Assembly: GCA_910586125.1 (NCBI GenBank)
Contig: CAJUHP010000018.1
Span: 1-64,000 of the forward strand
Length of the DNA stretch: 64,000 nucleotides
Direction of reading: 5' to 3'
Source of the DNA: an uncultured Lachnospiraceae bacterium
GTDB taxonomy: Bacteria > Bacillota > Clostridia > Lachnospirales > Lachnospiraceae
The notes beneath the pieces were generated by a model. That model saw only the letters and a program-made list of their open reading frames with translations, had not been told where the DNA came from and did not search any database. The translations under genes were made by a program, and so were the position numbers. This document shows positions 26,203 to 34,464 of the stretch, in pieces; the stretch's first letter is position 1; each line of letters begins with the position of its first letter.

Positions 26203-26960
26203 GCAGATTAGAATTTATGAAAGAACTGGCTAAGCTTCTAGAAGATTTGCCCAGAGAGGAAAAGATCGAGATCCTGAAATACTACAACGGCTACTTTGAC
26301 GATGCCGGCAAAGAAAACGAGGCCGCGATCATCGAGGAGCTGGAGAGTCCTGCGAAGGTGGCGGCGTCGGTGAAGGCGGGAATGGATGAAAATCTGGCCG
26401 AGCATATGGAGTTTACCGAGAAGGGCGTGGACGATGAAAAGACCGTTCATGAATATGAGGAGAGCCGTGCGTTTGGCGGAGGGTTTAACGGGAGCGAGGA
26501 TAGAAACACAGATACCTATACGTATTCCCGCTATGATTCCCCCTATCGCCGCCAGGAACCGAAAGGAGACAGCGCTTGGAAAGCGATTGCCGTCGTGCTT
26601 CTGCTGGTGGTGACATTCCCGTTCTGGATCACGCTTTTGGGCGTGGGGCTTGGCTTGTTCGGCGGCTGCATTGGTCTGCTGGCCGGCATGTGCGCCCTTG
26701 TGGTGGGAGGTCTGGCGGGGTGTTTCGGCGGGGGAATCGGCTGTATGGTCAATGGATTTGTTCGTCTGCTTTCCTCGCCTATAAACGGCATGCTTTCCAT
26801 CTCCACGGGCATCCTGCTGTTTGGACTGGGGCTTTTGTGCGCCCTGCTGTGCGGCTGGACGTTTCGTTTGGTATTTGGAAAAGCACTTCCGCTTTTGTTT
26901 CGGACACTGGGAAATCTATTTCGTTGGGCAGGCGGTCTGTTAGGGAGGATTCGGGCATGA
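26199..26960 (+). CDS. DUF1700 (HAAS-type) membrane protein
   Basis: A 253-residue protein. The N-terminal 60 residues form the DUF1700 helical signalling module (EFMKELAKLLEDLPREEKIEILKYYNGYFDDAG). A polar linker with several tyrosines (about 85-125) leads to four glycine-rich membrane segments between about 130 and 240. The N-terminus is predicted to sit in the cytoplasm and contact the PadR regulator. The ATG overlaps the padR stop (ATGA). Related proteins accompany DUF4097 in envelope-stress units. Confidence 0.8.
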   Translation: MSRLEFMKELAKLLEDLPREEKIEILKYYNGYFDDAGKENEAAIIEELESPAKVAASVKAGMDENLAEHMEFTEKGVDDEKTVHEYEESRAFGGGFNGSEDRNTDTYTYSRYDSPYRRQEPKGDSAWKAIAVVLLLVVTFPFWITLLGVGLGLFGGCIGLLAGMCALVVGGLAGCFGGGIGCMVNGFVRLLSSPINGMLSISTGILLFGLGLLCALLCGWTFRLVFGKALPLLFRTLGNLFRWAGGLLGRIRA

Positions 26961-28000
26961 AAAAATGGGAAAAAAGAACGTTGCTTTCTGCTGTTGTTAT
27001 GATTTTGACAGGAGGAGCGATGTCTATCGTCTGTCTGGGAATGGGGGCGTCCATGGACAGCATAGGCAGATACGGGGTGGAGAGCCGAAAAGACTATGAT
27101 ACCATCGCTTTTGAGCAGGAGTCAGAAATTACCATCCTTGGAGCAGAAGTCTTTGATGAGGATCAGGCGAGAGCGTATGCCGGTACATGGGGGGAAATGC
27201 AGGTAATAGAAAACGAATGCACCGACGATTCCTATCGGCAGTGGGGATTTGTCGGACAGGAAATTGACAGTCTGGATCTGAACATTGACGTGGGTGAATT
27301 TACCGTTCAGATCGGAGGGGAATTTCGCGTGGAAGCGTACGACTTCCGTGACAGTATGCGCTGCGAGGTCAGAAACGGGACGCTGTTTGTGGATGAGGGC
27401 GAGTGGGAAGGATTTTTTGGAATATGGAACGAAGGGAGCAATAACAAAAACCCGTATATTGTGCTGACGGTTCCAGAAGGCACTGTGTTTGAGAAAGTAA
27501 AATATGACGTGGGCGTAGGCAGTATGATGACGGGAGAGATTACGGCGAAATCGGTCGAGATCGATGTGGATGCCGGGTACTTTTTCGGTGAGCTTCTGAA
27601 TGCCACCGATAAGATGAAGGTGGATGTGGATGCCGGAAGCGCTGTGGTTCAAAGCAGTAGCTGCCAGGGCAGACTGACGGTGGACGTGGATGCCGGTGAA
27701 GCGATATTGAGCGGATTTGTCAGTTCGGCAGTGGATTTTGATGTGGATGCCGGAAGCGCTTACTATGAGGGCACCATTTCCGGTGACTGGAAAGCGGACT
27801 GCGACGTGGGAAACATAGAGCTGTGTCTGGAGGGCGAAGAAACGCTGTATAATTATGTGGTGGATAACGATTTGGGAAATGTCAATATCGGCGGTCAGAA
27901 TTTTGGTAATCTGAGCGAAAATATACACATTAAGAATGGGGCGGCTTTCACGGGAAAGATTGATTGTGATCTGGGCAGCGTGTCCGTGAGCTTTTACTAA
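26957..28000 (+). CDS. DUF4097 family secreted beta-repeat protein
   Basis: A 347-residue protein. Residues 1-30 hold an N-terminal membrane anchor or signal sequence (LLSAVVMILTGGAMSIVCLG). Past residue 100 it consists of short strands repeating the theme D-V-x-(A/V)-G: IDVGEF, YDVGVGS, then IDVDAGYFF, VDVDAGSAV, VDVDAGEAI, FDVDAGSAYY, and later CDVGNI, NDLGNV and CDLGSV. This is a DUF4097-type beta-helix. It starts with ATGA overlap, so it is co-translated with the DUF1700 gene. A role in sensing cell-surface damage is inferred only. Confidence 0.8.
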   Translation: MKKWEKRTLLSAVVMILTGGAMSIVCLGMGASMDSIGRYGVESRKDYDTIAFEQESEITILGAEVFDEDQARAYAGTWGEMQVIENECTDDSYRQWGFVGQEIDSLDLNIDVGEFTVQIGGEFRVEAYDFRDSMRCEVRNGTLFVDEGEWEGFFGIWNEGSNNKNPYIVLTVPEGTVFEKVKYDVGVGSMMTGEITAKSVEIDVDAGYFFGELLNATDKMKVDVDAGSAVVQSSSCQGRLTVDVDAGEAILSGFVSSAVDFDVDAGSAYYEGTISGDWKADCDVGNIELCLEGEETLYNYVVDNDLGNVNIGGQNFGNLSENIHIKNGAAFTGKIDCDLGSVSVSFY

Positions 28001-28028
28001 TTCGTTTTTATACAGAAAGGAGATCGCA

Positions 28029-28223
28029 TTGAATACCAGAAAATTGTACAGAAAAAAACGGGAGGGAATGATCTGCGGCGTGTGTGCCGGGATCGGTGAA
28101 TATATCGGCCTTGACCCCACCGTGATCCGGCTCGTATGGGCGCTGCTGGGCTGTACTTTTATCGGGATCGTTATGTATTTTGCGGCGGCGGTCATCATTC
28201 CCAGCGATCCGTACGATTCCTAA
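28029..28223 (+). CDS. PspC domain protein
   Basis: A 64-residue membrane protein: KLYRKKREGMICGVCAGIGEYIGLDPTVIRLVW, then a single membrane segment LLGCTFIGIVMYFAAAVII. This is the standard PspC fold, a membrane phage-shock-like stress protein. The start is TTG after AAAGGAGATCGCA, 28 bases downstream of the DUF4097 stop. It closes the padR operon. Confidence 0.88.
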   Translation: MNTRKLYRKKREGMICGVCAGIGEYIGLDPTVIRLVWALLGCTFIGIVMYFAAAVIIPSDPYDS

Positions 28224-28239
28224 AATTTCAGCGTTTGGC

Positions 28240-28269
28240 CGAATGAATCCGCGTTTTACGGCAATACTT
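28240..28269 (+). promoter_or_regulatory. Possible sigma-G-type promoter for the spore protein gene
   Basis: CGAATG (28240-28245) and AATACTT (28263-28269) lie 17 bases apart; they share the core of the better copies at 28575 and 29998. Weak by itself, but the downstream gene is a spore protein. Confidence 0.3.
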
Positions 28270-28310
28270 CAAAGGGTAATCATTGCCTGGCAAAAGAAAG
28301 GAGTATTGTC

Positions 28311-28541
28311 ATGAAGTCCAAAAAAGAAAAGAAGATTGATCTGGACAATCTGACGCCGGAGGAGTCGCTGAAGCTGGAGATTGCCGCCGAGATCGGCGTA
28401 TACGATAAGGTTCTAAAGAGCGGCTGGCGCTCTCTGACCGCCAAGGAATCCGGGCGGATCGGCGGTCTGATGACCCGCCGCAAAAAAGCAGAAGAAAAAG
28501 CGGCCGCCGGGAACGAGGAGCCGAATCCGGTCGCCGAGTAA
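28311..28541 (+). CDS. Alpha/beta-type small acid-soluble spore protein
   Basis: A 76-residue protein with the family signature LEIAAEIGVYDKVLKSGWRS and KESGRIGGLMTRRKK, which coats forespore DNA. The EIAAE segment is the place where the germination protease cuts such proteins. The C-terminal tail (20 residues, Glu/Ala-rich) is not conserved. AAAGGAG precedes the start. Its presence marks the organism as a spore former. A small RNA gene with a sigma-G-type promoter follows 34 bases after the stop. Confidence 0.85.
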   Translation: MKSKKEKKIDLDNLTPEESLKLEIAAEIGVYDKVLKSGWRSLTAKESGRIGGLMTRRKKAEEKAAAGNEEPNPVAE

Positions 28542-28574
28542 GACAGCCGGAAAACAAAAAATCTGGTATGGGCC

Positions 28575-28604
28575 TGTATAAGATTTTAGAATCCGGCTAT
28601 ACTA
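28575..28604 (+). promoter_or_regulatory. Sigma-G-like promoter of small RNA copy A
   Basis: TGTATA (28575-28580), 17-base spacer, TATACTA (28598-28604). B. subtilis sigma-G promoters follow a similar scheme with CATACTA. The other copy has the exact CATACTA. Confidence 0.55.
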
Positions 28605-28608
28605 TAGT

Positions 28609-28685
28609 CAGATACAAAAGATGAGAATACTTATCCTCCCCTTTTATAGACGGCCCCGCAGCTTTTGGTAGCGGGGCCGTTTTGT
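28609..28685 (+). ncRNA. Candidate sporulation small RNA, copy A
   Basis: A probable transcript of about 75 bases. It starts with a 37-base block (28609-28645) that is identical in copy B (30032-30068), contains CCTCCCC (28635-28641), complementary to a Shine-Dalgarno sequence, and ends in a perfect 10-bp terminator stem (28650-28659 with 28671-28680) plus a T run. No open frame with a ribosome site lies inside. Comparison: B. subtilis has a forespore small RNA, CsfG, controlled by sigma F and G; I cannot confirm homology by sequence here. Confidence 0.6.
28650..28685 (+). terminator. Rho-independent terminator of small RNA copy A
   Basis: ACGGCCCCGC pairs with GCGGGGCCGT, with an 11-base loop and TTTTGT after it. 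Confidence 0.8.
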
Positions 28686-28740
28686 ATCGTTCAAACTGCG
28701 CCGTTTCGGCGGTCTTTCTCTGTAATTCTTTGAATTTCTA

Positions 28741-28769
28741 TTGTGTTTAAAAAAAGAATTGAGTATAAT
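28741..28769 (+). promoter_or_regulatory. Predicted sigma-A promoter of galK
   Basis: TTGTGT (28741-28746), a 17-base spacer and TATAAT (28764-28769). Confidence 0.55.
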
Positions 28770-28812
28770 AGTCCTGTATGTCTGTCAAGAGAAAAAAATA
28801 AGGGGGTTACAT

Positions 28813-29979
28813 ATGATTCAGAAGTGCAGAGAAGTATTTGAACAGAAATTTGGGGCGGGCGGAGAGATTCATGGGTATTTTTCACCGGGGCGTGTGAATC
28901 TGATCGGGGAACATACCGACTATAATGGCGGTCATGTGTTTCCCTGTGCGCTGACGATTGGCACCTACGGCGTCGCCAGAAAACGTGCGGACCGGAAACT
29001 GCGGCTGTACTCGATGAATTTTGAGCAGACCGGCGTGGTCGAGACGTCTCTGGACGCCTTAAAGCCAGGCGCGGAAACGCTGTGGACCCGCTATGTAAAG
29101 GGAGTGATCTGGGCGTTTGCGAAAAAGGGAAAGCAGATCGAGACCGGTTTTGATTTTCTGTGCCTAGGAACGATACCAAACGGTTCCGGTCTGTCTTCGT
29201 CGGCGTCGCTGGAGGTGCTGACCGGCACGATCTTAAAGGATCTGTACGGCTTTGAGGAGAGTATGGTGGATGTGGCGCTGTACTCGCAGATGGCGGAAAA
29301 TTTGTATGTGGGCGTAAACTGCGGAATTATGGATCAATTTGCGATCGCCATGGGAAAAAAGGAACATGCGATTTTCCTGGACACGGCGACGCTCTCCTAC
29401 ACCTATGCGCCGGTAAAGCTGGACGGGGCAAAGATTGTGATCGGCAACACGAACAAGAAGCGCGGACTGGGGGATTCCAAGTACAATGAGCGCCGCAAAG
29501 AATGCGAGACGGCTCTGAAAGAAATAGGCCGCGTGAAGCCGGCCTCTTCTCTTGGCTCGCTGTCTGAGGCGGAATTTGAGGAAGTGCAGAACGCCATCGC
29601 GGACCCGATCCGCCGAAAGAGAGCCCGCCATGCGGTCACGGAGAACCAGCGCACCATCCAGGCGGTGGAGGCGCTTTCACAGGGAGACCTGGCGGCCTTT
29701 GGCCGGCTGATGGATGCGTCTCACATATCGCTTCGGGACGACTATGAGGTGACGGGAATCGAGCTGGACACGCTGGTGGAAGCGGCCTGGAAACAGCCTG
29801 GCGTCATCGGAGCCCGGATGACCGGAGCTGGGTTCGGCGGCTGTACGGTCAGCATCGTGAGAGACGAGAACGTGGAGAGTTTTCTTCGCCAGGTGGGAGA
29901 CATTTACCGCGAGAAGATCGGCTACGACGCAGATTTCTATGTGGTGGAGATCGGTGACGGCCCCCGCGTTCTTTTCTGA
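28813..29979 (+). CDS. galK: Galactokinase
   Basis: A 388-residue GHMP kinase that phosphorylates galactose at C1 as the first step of the Leloir pathway. Motifs are the galactokinase signature GRVNLIGEHTDYNGG (near 26-40), the ATP-binding NGSGLSSSASLEV (near 122) and GARMTGAGFGGCTVSI (near 332). The ATG at 28813 follows AAGGGGGTTACAT; a frame extension to 28741 would run through the promoter and lacks a ribosome site. It is monocistronic here, without galT or galE, and is flanked by the two copies of the small RNA element. Confidence 0.93.
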   Translation: MIQKCREVFEQKFGAGGEIHGYFSPGRVNLIGEHTDYNGGHVFPCALTIGTYGVARKRADRKLRLYSMNFEQTGVVETSLDALKPGAETLWTRYVKGVIWAFAKKGKQIETGFDFLCLGTIPNGSGLSSSASLEVLTGTILKDLYGFEESMVDVALYSQMAENLYVGVNCGIMDQFAIAMGKKEHAIFLDTATLSYTYAPVKLDGAKIVIGNTNKKRGLGDSKYNERRKECETALKEIGRVKPASSLGSLSEAEFEEVQNAIADPIRRKRARHAVTENQRTIQAVEALSQGDLAAFGRLMDASHISLRDDYEVTGIELDTLVEAAWKQPGVIGARMTGAGFGGCTVSIVRDENVESFLRQVGDIYREKIGYDADFYVVEIGDGPRVLF

Positions 29980-29997
29980 AACATTTTTTCATCTCCC

Positions 29998-30027
29998 TGT
30001 ATAAAGCTCCGAAATCCGGCCATACTA
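29998..30027 (+). promoter_or_regulatory. Sigma-G-like promoter of small RNA copy B
   Basis: TGTATA (29998-30003), 17-base spacer, CATACTA (30021-30027), a close match to the sigma-G consensus. It begins 18 bases after the galK stop. Confidence 0.65.
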
Positions 30028-30031
30028 TAAC

Positions 30032-30112
30032 CAGATACAAAAGATGAGAATACTTATCCTCCCCTTTTGAAAGGCGGGCTCGTTGTCCTATATGGCGGCG
30101 GGCCCGTTTTTG
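30032..30112 (+). ncRNA. Candidate sporulation small RNA, copy B
   Basis: Shares the 37-base block of copy A (30032-30068), including the CCTCCCC core (30058-30064). Its terminator differs in sequence: CGGGCT (30075-30080) pairs with GGCCCG (30101-30106), then TTTTTGT. Conservation of the block with divergence of the stem suggests that the 5' single-stranded part is the functional piece. Confidence 0.6.
30075..30112. terminator. Terminator of small RNA copy B, shared with the convergent phosphate transporter gene
   Basis: The 6-bp stem with TTTTTGT ends exactly where the minus-strand cotransporter gene stops (30113). Confidence 0.6.
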
Positions 30113-31855
30113 TCACAGAGAATATTTCTGGGAATATGCCCTGAAATTCTGCCGGAATTCATCGCTTTCATTTCGGGTGATACGCAGGGATTCGTGAAGA
30201 TTCATATTCTGTTCTTCCATATCAATCACACATCCGGCAATATTGGAACAGTGGTCGGAAGTCCGTTCCAGATTGGTGAGAAGATCAGACCATATAAATC
30301 CGGCTTCCATCGAGCACATTCCCTGCTGAAGCCGGAGAATATGCCGTGTGCGAAGACGTTCCTTCAGATGATCAATGACTTCCTCGAGCGGCTCTACCAT
30401 AGCGGCCGTTTTGGGGTCGTTCTGTAAGAAGGAAGCCAGGGATAAATCCAGAATTTCATCGACAGCCGAAGCGATAACGTTTAATTCCGGCAGGGCGGAA
30501 TCCGTAAATTTCAGTCCCTTGTCCTGCAGCTCCTGCGCCGCTTCGGCAAGATTGACGGCGTGATCGGCAATCCGCTCAAAATCCCCGATTATTTTTAGAA
30601 GCTTGGCGGCTTCCATGCGGTCCGCCTCGCTGATGGGTTTCGTACTCAATTTAACCAGGTAAGTCCCCAGAATATCTTCATAATGATCGGATTGTTCTTC
30701 TTTTTGGCGGATGGAGTCCGCCAGTTCCAACGAAAAGCAGCGCAGAATGGAAAGAGATTCCTTTAAGGCGCTGACGGCCAAACCGGCCAGATCGGAGGCT
30801 ACCTCATGGCAGCGGCTGAGGGCGATGGGGGGCGTAGCCAGAAGCCTCTCGTCCAGTTCGGTGAGCGATTCCGGCCGGCCGGTATCGGGAACCAGACGTT
30901 TTACCAGCCTTTCCAGTACGCCGGATAAAGGCAGCATCAGGATGGTACACAGAATGTTAAAAACGGAATGCGCCATGGCTATACCGAACAGAGAAGCCGG
31001 TTCGTTCAGTCCTGTGGGATGCCACAGAGCCTTTAAAAGACAAAAAACGCTCAGCCAGACCACGGTCCCGATTACATTAAAGGAAAGATGTACCATAGCC
31101 GCCCGCCGGGCGTTTTTGTTGGCGCCTACGGAGGAAAGCATGGCGGTCACACAAGTACCGATATTCTGTCCCATGATAATGGGAATGGCAGCGCTGTAAG
31201 TCACCTGGCCGGAGACAGCCAGAGCCTGTAAAATGCCGACAGAGGCGGAGCTGGACTGGATGACGGCGGTAAGAAGCGCCCCGGCCAGCACGCCCAGAAC
31301 AGGATTCTGAAACATGATAAAAAGCTGCGAGAACGCAGGAACCGCACGAAGTCCTGAAACCGCTTCCGACATGGTTTCCATGCCGAACATCAGCGTGGCA
31401 AATCCCAGAAGAATCATGCCGGTATCCTTCTTTTTCGCATTCTGAAAAAAGAGATAAAAAAGAATTCCTATAAAAGCCAGAACCGGTGTAAAGGAAGAAG
31501 GTTTTAACAGCCGAATCAAGATATTCGAGCTGTCAATTCCGGCAAGGCTTAAAAGCCATGCTGTAACAGTCGTTCCGATATTCGCTCCCATGATCACATT
31601 TACAGCCTGCCTTAATGTCATGAGACCGGAGTTGACAAAACCTACCACCATAACGGTGGCTGCCGACGAACTTTGGATCACAGCGGTGATACCGAGACCG
31701 GTCAGAAGCCCGGCCGCTCTGTTTGTGGTGAGGCGTCCAAGAAGCGCCCGGAGTTTTTCTCCGGCTCTTCGTTCCAGGGCCTGCCCCATGATACTCATTC
31801 CAAACAGAAACAGACTGAGTCCTCCCACCAGCGTCAATCCATCAAAAAGATCCAT
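30113..31855 (-). CDS. Na/Pi cotransporter family protein with C-terminal PhoU-like domain
   Basis: A 580-residue protein. The N-terminal half (about 1-315) has the two inverted NptA/SLC34-type repeats with the motif QSSSA twice: VIQSSSAATVMVVGF (near 58) and VIQSSSASVGILQAL (near 198), and several membrane segments. Residues about 350-570 form a cytoplasmic helical PhoU-like domain. It should import phosphate with sodium. The upstream kinase and regulator genes are PhoR/PhoP-like, which fits phosphate control. TATAAT at 31890-31895 and a double TTTACA box at 31928-31944, both read on the minus strand, support phosphate regulation. Confidence 0.85.
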   Translation of the reverse strand: MDLFDGLTLVGGLSLFLFGMSIMGQALERRAGEKLRALLGRLTTNRAAGLLTGLGITAVIQSSSAATVMVVGFVNSGLMTLRQAVNVIMGANIGTTVTAWLLSLAGIDSSNILIRLLKPSSFTPVLAFIGILFYLFFQNAKKKDTGMILLGFATLMFGMETMSEAVSGLRAVPAFSQLFIMFQNPVLGVLAGALLTAVIQSSSASVGILQALAVSGQVTYSAAIPIIMGQNIGTCVTAMLSSVGANKNARRAAMVHLSFNVIGTVVWLSVFCLLKALWHPTGLNEPASLFGIAMAHSVFNILCTILMLPLSGVLERLVKRLVPDTGRPESLTELDERLLATPPIALSRCHEVASDLAGLAVSALKESLSILRCFSLELADSIRQKEEQSDHYEDILGTYLVKLSTKPISEADRMEAAKLLKIIGDFERIADHAVNLAEAAQELQDKGLKFTDSALPELNVIASAVDEILDLSLASFLQNDPKTAAMVEPLEEVIDHLKERLRTRHILRLQQGMCSMEAGFIWSDLLTNLERTSDHCSNIAGCVIDMEEQNMNLHESLRITRNESDEFRQNFRAYSQKYSL

Positions 31856-31889
31856 AGAAGTTTTCCCCTTTCTTTTTTCTATGGAATGG

Positions 31890-31944
31890 ATTATAACAGT
31901 GCTGTGTCAAGTTCACTATCTTATTTTTGTAAAGTTTTTGTAAA
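31890..31944 (-). promoter_or_regulatory. Candidate PhoP box and -10 site for the phosphate transporter
   Basis: On the minus strand TTTACA occurs at 31944-31939 and 31933-31928 with an exact 11-base period, the spacing of PhoP/PhoB direct repeats (consensus near TTHACA). The repeats are also the last codons of the kinase gene. A TATAAT lies at 31895-31890, without a good -35, as expected for an activated promoter. Confidence 0.5.
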
Positions 31945-33588
31945 GTAAAGAGTGATTGTGGTTCCGCTGCCGGCACTGCTTTGCACTTCTATTCTTGCTC
32001 TGTGCAGCATTGCGGAATGTTTTACAATGGAAAGTCCCAGCCCGGTTCCCCCGGTTTGCTTGGAATGGCTTTTATCTACCCGGAAAAAACGCTCAAAAAT
32101 GCGATCCTGAAATTCTGCCGGGATGCCGATACCGGTATCAGCGACTGACAGAACGGCCTCTTTTTCTTCCGTTTTTACCGTTACAGATACGGACCCGCCT
32201 TTGCGGTTATATTTGACGGCATTGTCGAGCAGGTTGAAAAGAATTCCCTCCAACAGCAGAGGGATTCCATTTATTATGGAAGCTTCTCCGAAAAGCTCTA
32301 TACGGATTCCGGACTGTTTTGCCGCCGGTAAAAAAGCCTGTATGGCTGCTTTGGCAAGGGCAAAGAGATCGACTTTCTCCCATTTCATATCGAAATATCC
32401 TTCGTCCAGATGAGACAGCCGGATAATGTCTTCTACCAGACATATCATCCTCTGCGTTTCCGTATAGATCTGTCCCGAAAACAAGGAGATGTCTTCTGGT
32501 TTTACCATGCCGTCCCGTATCAGCTCCGCACGGCCGGAAATGACATGAAGCGGCGTTTTCAGTTCGTGAGATACGTTGGCGGTGAATTCCCGGCGCATTT
32601 TCTCCGCGTCCTCCTTCTCGGTTACATCCAGAAGGAGAAGGACGATGCCGGAAACAAAGCCGTCTGAAAAGACAGGGCTTGCGCCGAACTGATAGCTTTT
32701 TTCTCCCAGCTTCATGACGCATTCTGCATGGCGGCCTTCGCTGGCTTTTTGAAGTAGCTCCTGCAGCGCGAGACTGCGGTTGACGGACAAAAGATATTTG
32801 CCAATGCAGGAGCGGTCGGTTTCAAACAGCCGCATGGCGGCGGGATTGATGCTCAATATCATTTCTTTTTTGTTCAGAAGAAGAAGTCCTTCCGCCATAC
32901 CGGTAGTGACCGTTTCAAATTCGTCCTGTTTCTGCCTTAGCTCCTCGGCCTGTGTCCGGATCTGGCGCTGCTGCGCCGCGATGTGTTCAAAGAGCGGGGC
33001 AAGTTCTTTATAGTTTCCCTGTTTCGCGGGAGCGTTCAGATTTAGATGGTTGAATGGTTTTACGATTGCTTTTGAGAGATGGGAGGCAAGTGCCAGCGAT
33101 AAAAACAAAGCGGCGGCAAAGATAGCGCTGAGCGGATGCAGCATGCTCAAAAACAGAGAGAACAGTGTGTTCTGCGCCATAGATAAGCGAAGTATGGTTC
33201 CATCGGGCAAACGTCTGGCATAATATATGGTTCGTTCCCATAAAGTGACGGAATCCCGCACGCTTTCTCCTGTCCCGCCGGCCAGGGCTTGGCGGATTTC
33301 CTGCCGCTCTAAATGATTTTCCATGTTGGCAGAATCCGACCGGTTATCGTAAAGTACGGTTCCGTCTTCCCGGATCCAGGTAATACGGCAGTCGTCTGTT
33401 TCAAGATCTTCAAAATATGCCAGACCTTCTCCGGCAGCTCCCTTGGCGGCAAGCTCTGCCTGTATCCGCAGTTGAGCGCGCTGGATATCGGAGAAATATG
33501 GATAGAGGACTCCGATAAAGAGCAGAACCGATGCGAGAAAAACGCCCAGAGACGCCAAAAAAACGGCCAGAAAAATACGTTTTGTCAT
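31921..33588 (-). CDS. phoR: PhoR-type sensor histidine kinase
   Basis: A 555-residue membrane kinase. The segment MTKRIFLAVFLASLGVFLAS begins with membrane segment 1. An extracytoplasmic domain (about 32-145) and segment 2 (near 150-172) precede a HAMP-like linker and a PAS domain (about 225-320), then the phosphoacceptor FTANVSHELKTPL, LLDNAVKYNRKGG, DTGIGIPAEFQDRIFERFFR and GTGLGLSIVK. The start ATG at 33588 overlaps the regulator stop (ATGA); upstream ATGs in the same frame lie inside the regulator gene. The phosphate role rests on family architecture and the adjacent cotransporter. Confidence 0.85.
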   Translation of the reverse strand: MTKRIFLAVFLASLGVFLASVLLFIGVLYPYFSDIQRAQLRIQAELAAKGAAGEGLAYFEDLETDDCRITWIREDGTVLYDNRSDSANMENHLERQEIRQALAGGTGESVRDSVTLWERTIYYARRLPDGTILRLSMAQNTLFSLFLSMLHPLSAIFAAALFLSLALASHLSKAIVKPFNHLNLNAPAKQGNYKELAPLFEHIAAQQRQIRTQAEELRQKQDEFETVTTGMAEGLLLLNKKEMILSINPAAMRLFETDRSCIGKYLLSVNRSLALQELLQKASEGRHAECVMKLGEKSYQFGASPVFSDGFVSGIVLLLLDVTEKEDAEKMRREFTANVSHELKTPLHVISGRAELIRDGMVKPEDISLFSGQIYTETQRMICLVEDIIRLSHLDEGYFDMKWEKVDLFALAKAAIQAFLPAAKQSGIRIELFGEASIINGIPLLLEGILFNLLDNAVKYNRKGGSVSVTVKTEEKEAVLSVADTGIGIPAEFQDRIFERFFRVDKSHSKQTGGTGLGLSIVKHSAMLHRARIEVQSSAGSGTTITLYFTKTLQK

Positions 33589-34259
33589 GGTTTTTCCTCC
33601 ATCCGGTATCCGACGCCGCGTATGGTTTCGATATAGTCCGCATAGATGCCGGTCTTTGCGCGCAGCGTACCGATATGTACATCGACGGTACGGCTCTCCC
33701 CGATGTAGGTGCTTCCCCATATGGATTCTAAAAGCTGGTCTCTTGTAAATACCCTCCCGGGATGTTCCATGAACAGCCGCAGCAGCTCATATTCTTTTAA
33801 GGTAAGCGAAAGACGTTTTCCCTCGGCAAACACGGTATGCTTGTCTGCATGCAGCTCCAGTCGCCCGATCTTCAGGATCGCGCTGTTTTTTTCCGGCTGG
33901 GTCCGGCGCAGTACGGCCTTTACACGCGATATCATTTCCATCATTCCAAACGGTTTGGCCAGATAATCGTCGGCTCCCTGATCCAGTCCTGTCACCTTAT
34001 CGTACTCGGTTCCCTTGGCTGTGGCCATGATGACGGGGATCGTCTTTGTGGCGGCTTCGGCCCGCAGCCGTTTCAGTATAGTGAGGCCGTCTTCCCCCGG
34101 CAGCATGATATCCAGCATAATCAGAGCCGGCATTTCTTTTTCCAGCGCGTGAAAAAAATCTTTGCCGCTTGCAAATCCTTCTGCCGCAAATCCGGCGGCC
34201 CTCAGGGCATAGAGCATGAGTTCACGCGCGCCATGATCGTCTTCCACACAAAAAATCAT
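33585..34259 (-). CDS. phoP: PhoP/PhoB-type response regulator
   Basis: A 224-residue OmpR-class regulator. Receiver domain: acidic pair in FCVEDDHG, phosphoacceptor Asp50 (LIMLDIMLP), ATAKGTEYDKV and the lysine in YLAKPFGMMEM. A winged-helix DNA-binding domain follows (about 125-222: LTLKEYELLRLFMEHPGRVFTRDQ, then RTVDVHIGTLRAKTG). It is the first gene of the regulator-kinase pair. Nomenclature follows B. subtilis and is inferred. Confidence 0.85.
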   Translation of the reverse strand: MIFCVEDDHGARELMLYALRAAGFAAEGFASGKDFFHALEKEMPALIMLDIMLPGEDGLTILKRLRAEAATKTIPVIMATAKGTEYDKVTGLDQGADDYLAKPFGMMEMISRVKAVLRRTQPEKNSAILKIGRLELHADKHTVFAEGKRLSLTLKEYELLRLFMEHPGRVFTRDQLLESIWGSTYIGESRTVDVHIGTLRAKTGIYADYIETIRGVGYRMEEKP

Positions 34260-34294
34260 TTTTATTCCCCTTATTCCTGCTATGGATCTATTTC

Positions 34295-34323
34295 ATCCTA
34301 TCATAATACAAGCGTATTTTCAA
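34295..34323 (-). promoter_or_regulatory. Predicted promoter of the phoP-phoR pair
   Basis: On the minus strand TTGAAA (34323-34318), a 17-base spacer and TAGGAT (34300-34295). Confidence 0.45.
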
Positions 34324-34464
34324 ACAGGTTTTCATTTCACGCAGAAAAAAAAGCGTTTCGCGTTGGATTTGTACACATTTTGTTTTTATCCGATATAATC
34401 CATTATACCCCTTGTGTGTTTATATAGTATGATTTTAGGACGATTTAAGCATTTTTTTGTATTC

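Noticed and set aside
27122..28198. A 358-codon minus-strand frame opposite DUF4097 and PspC genes
   Set aside because: Shadow frame created by the repeated DVDAG codons; no domain, no start signal.
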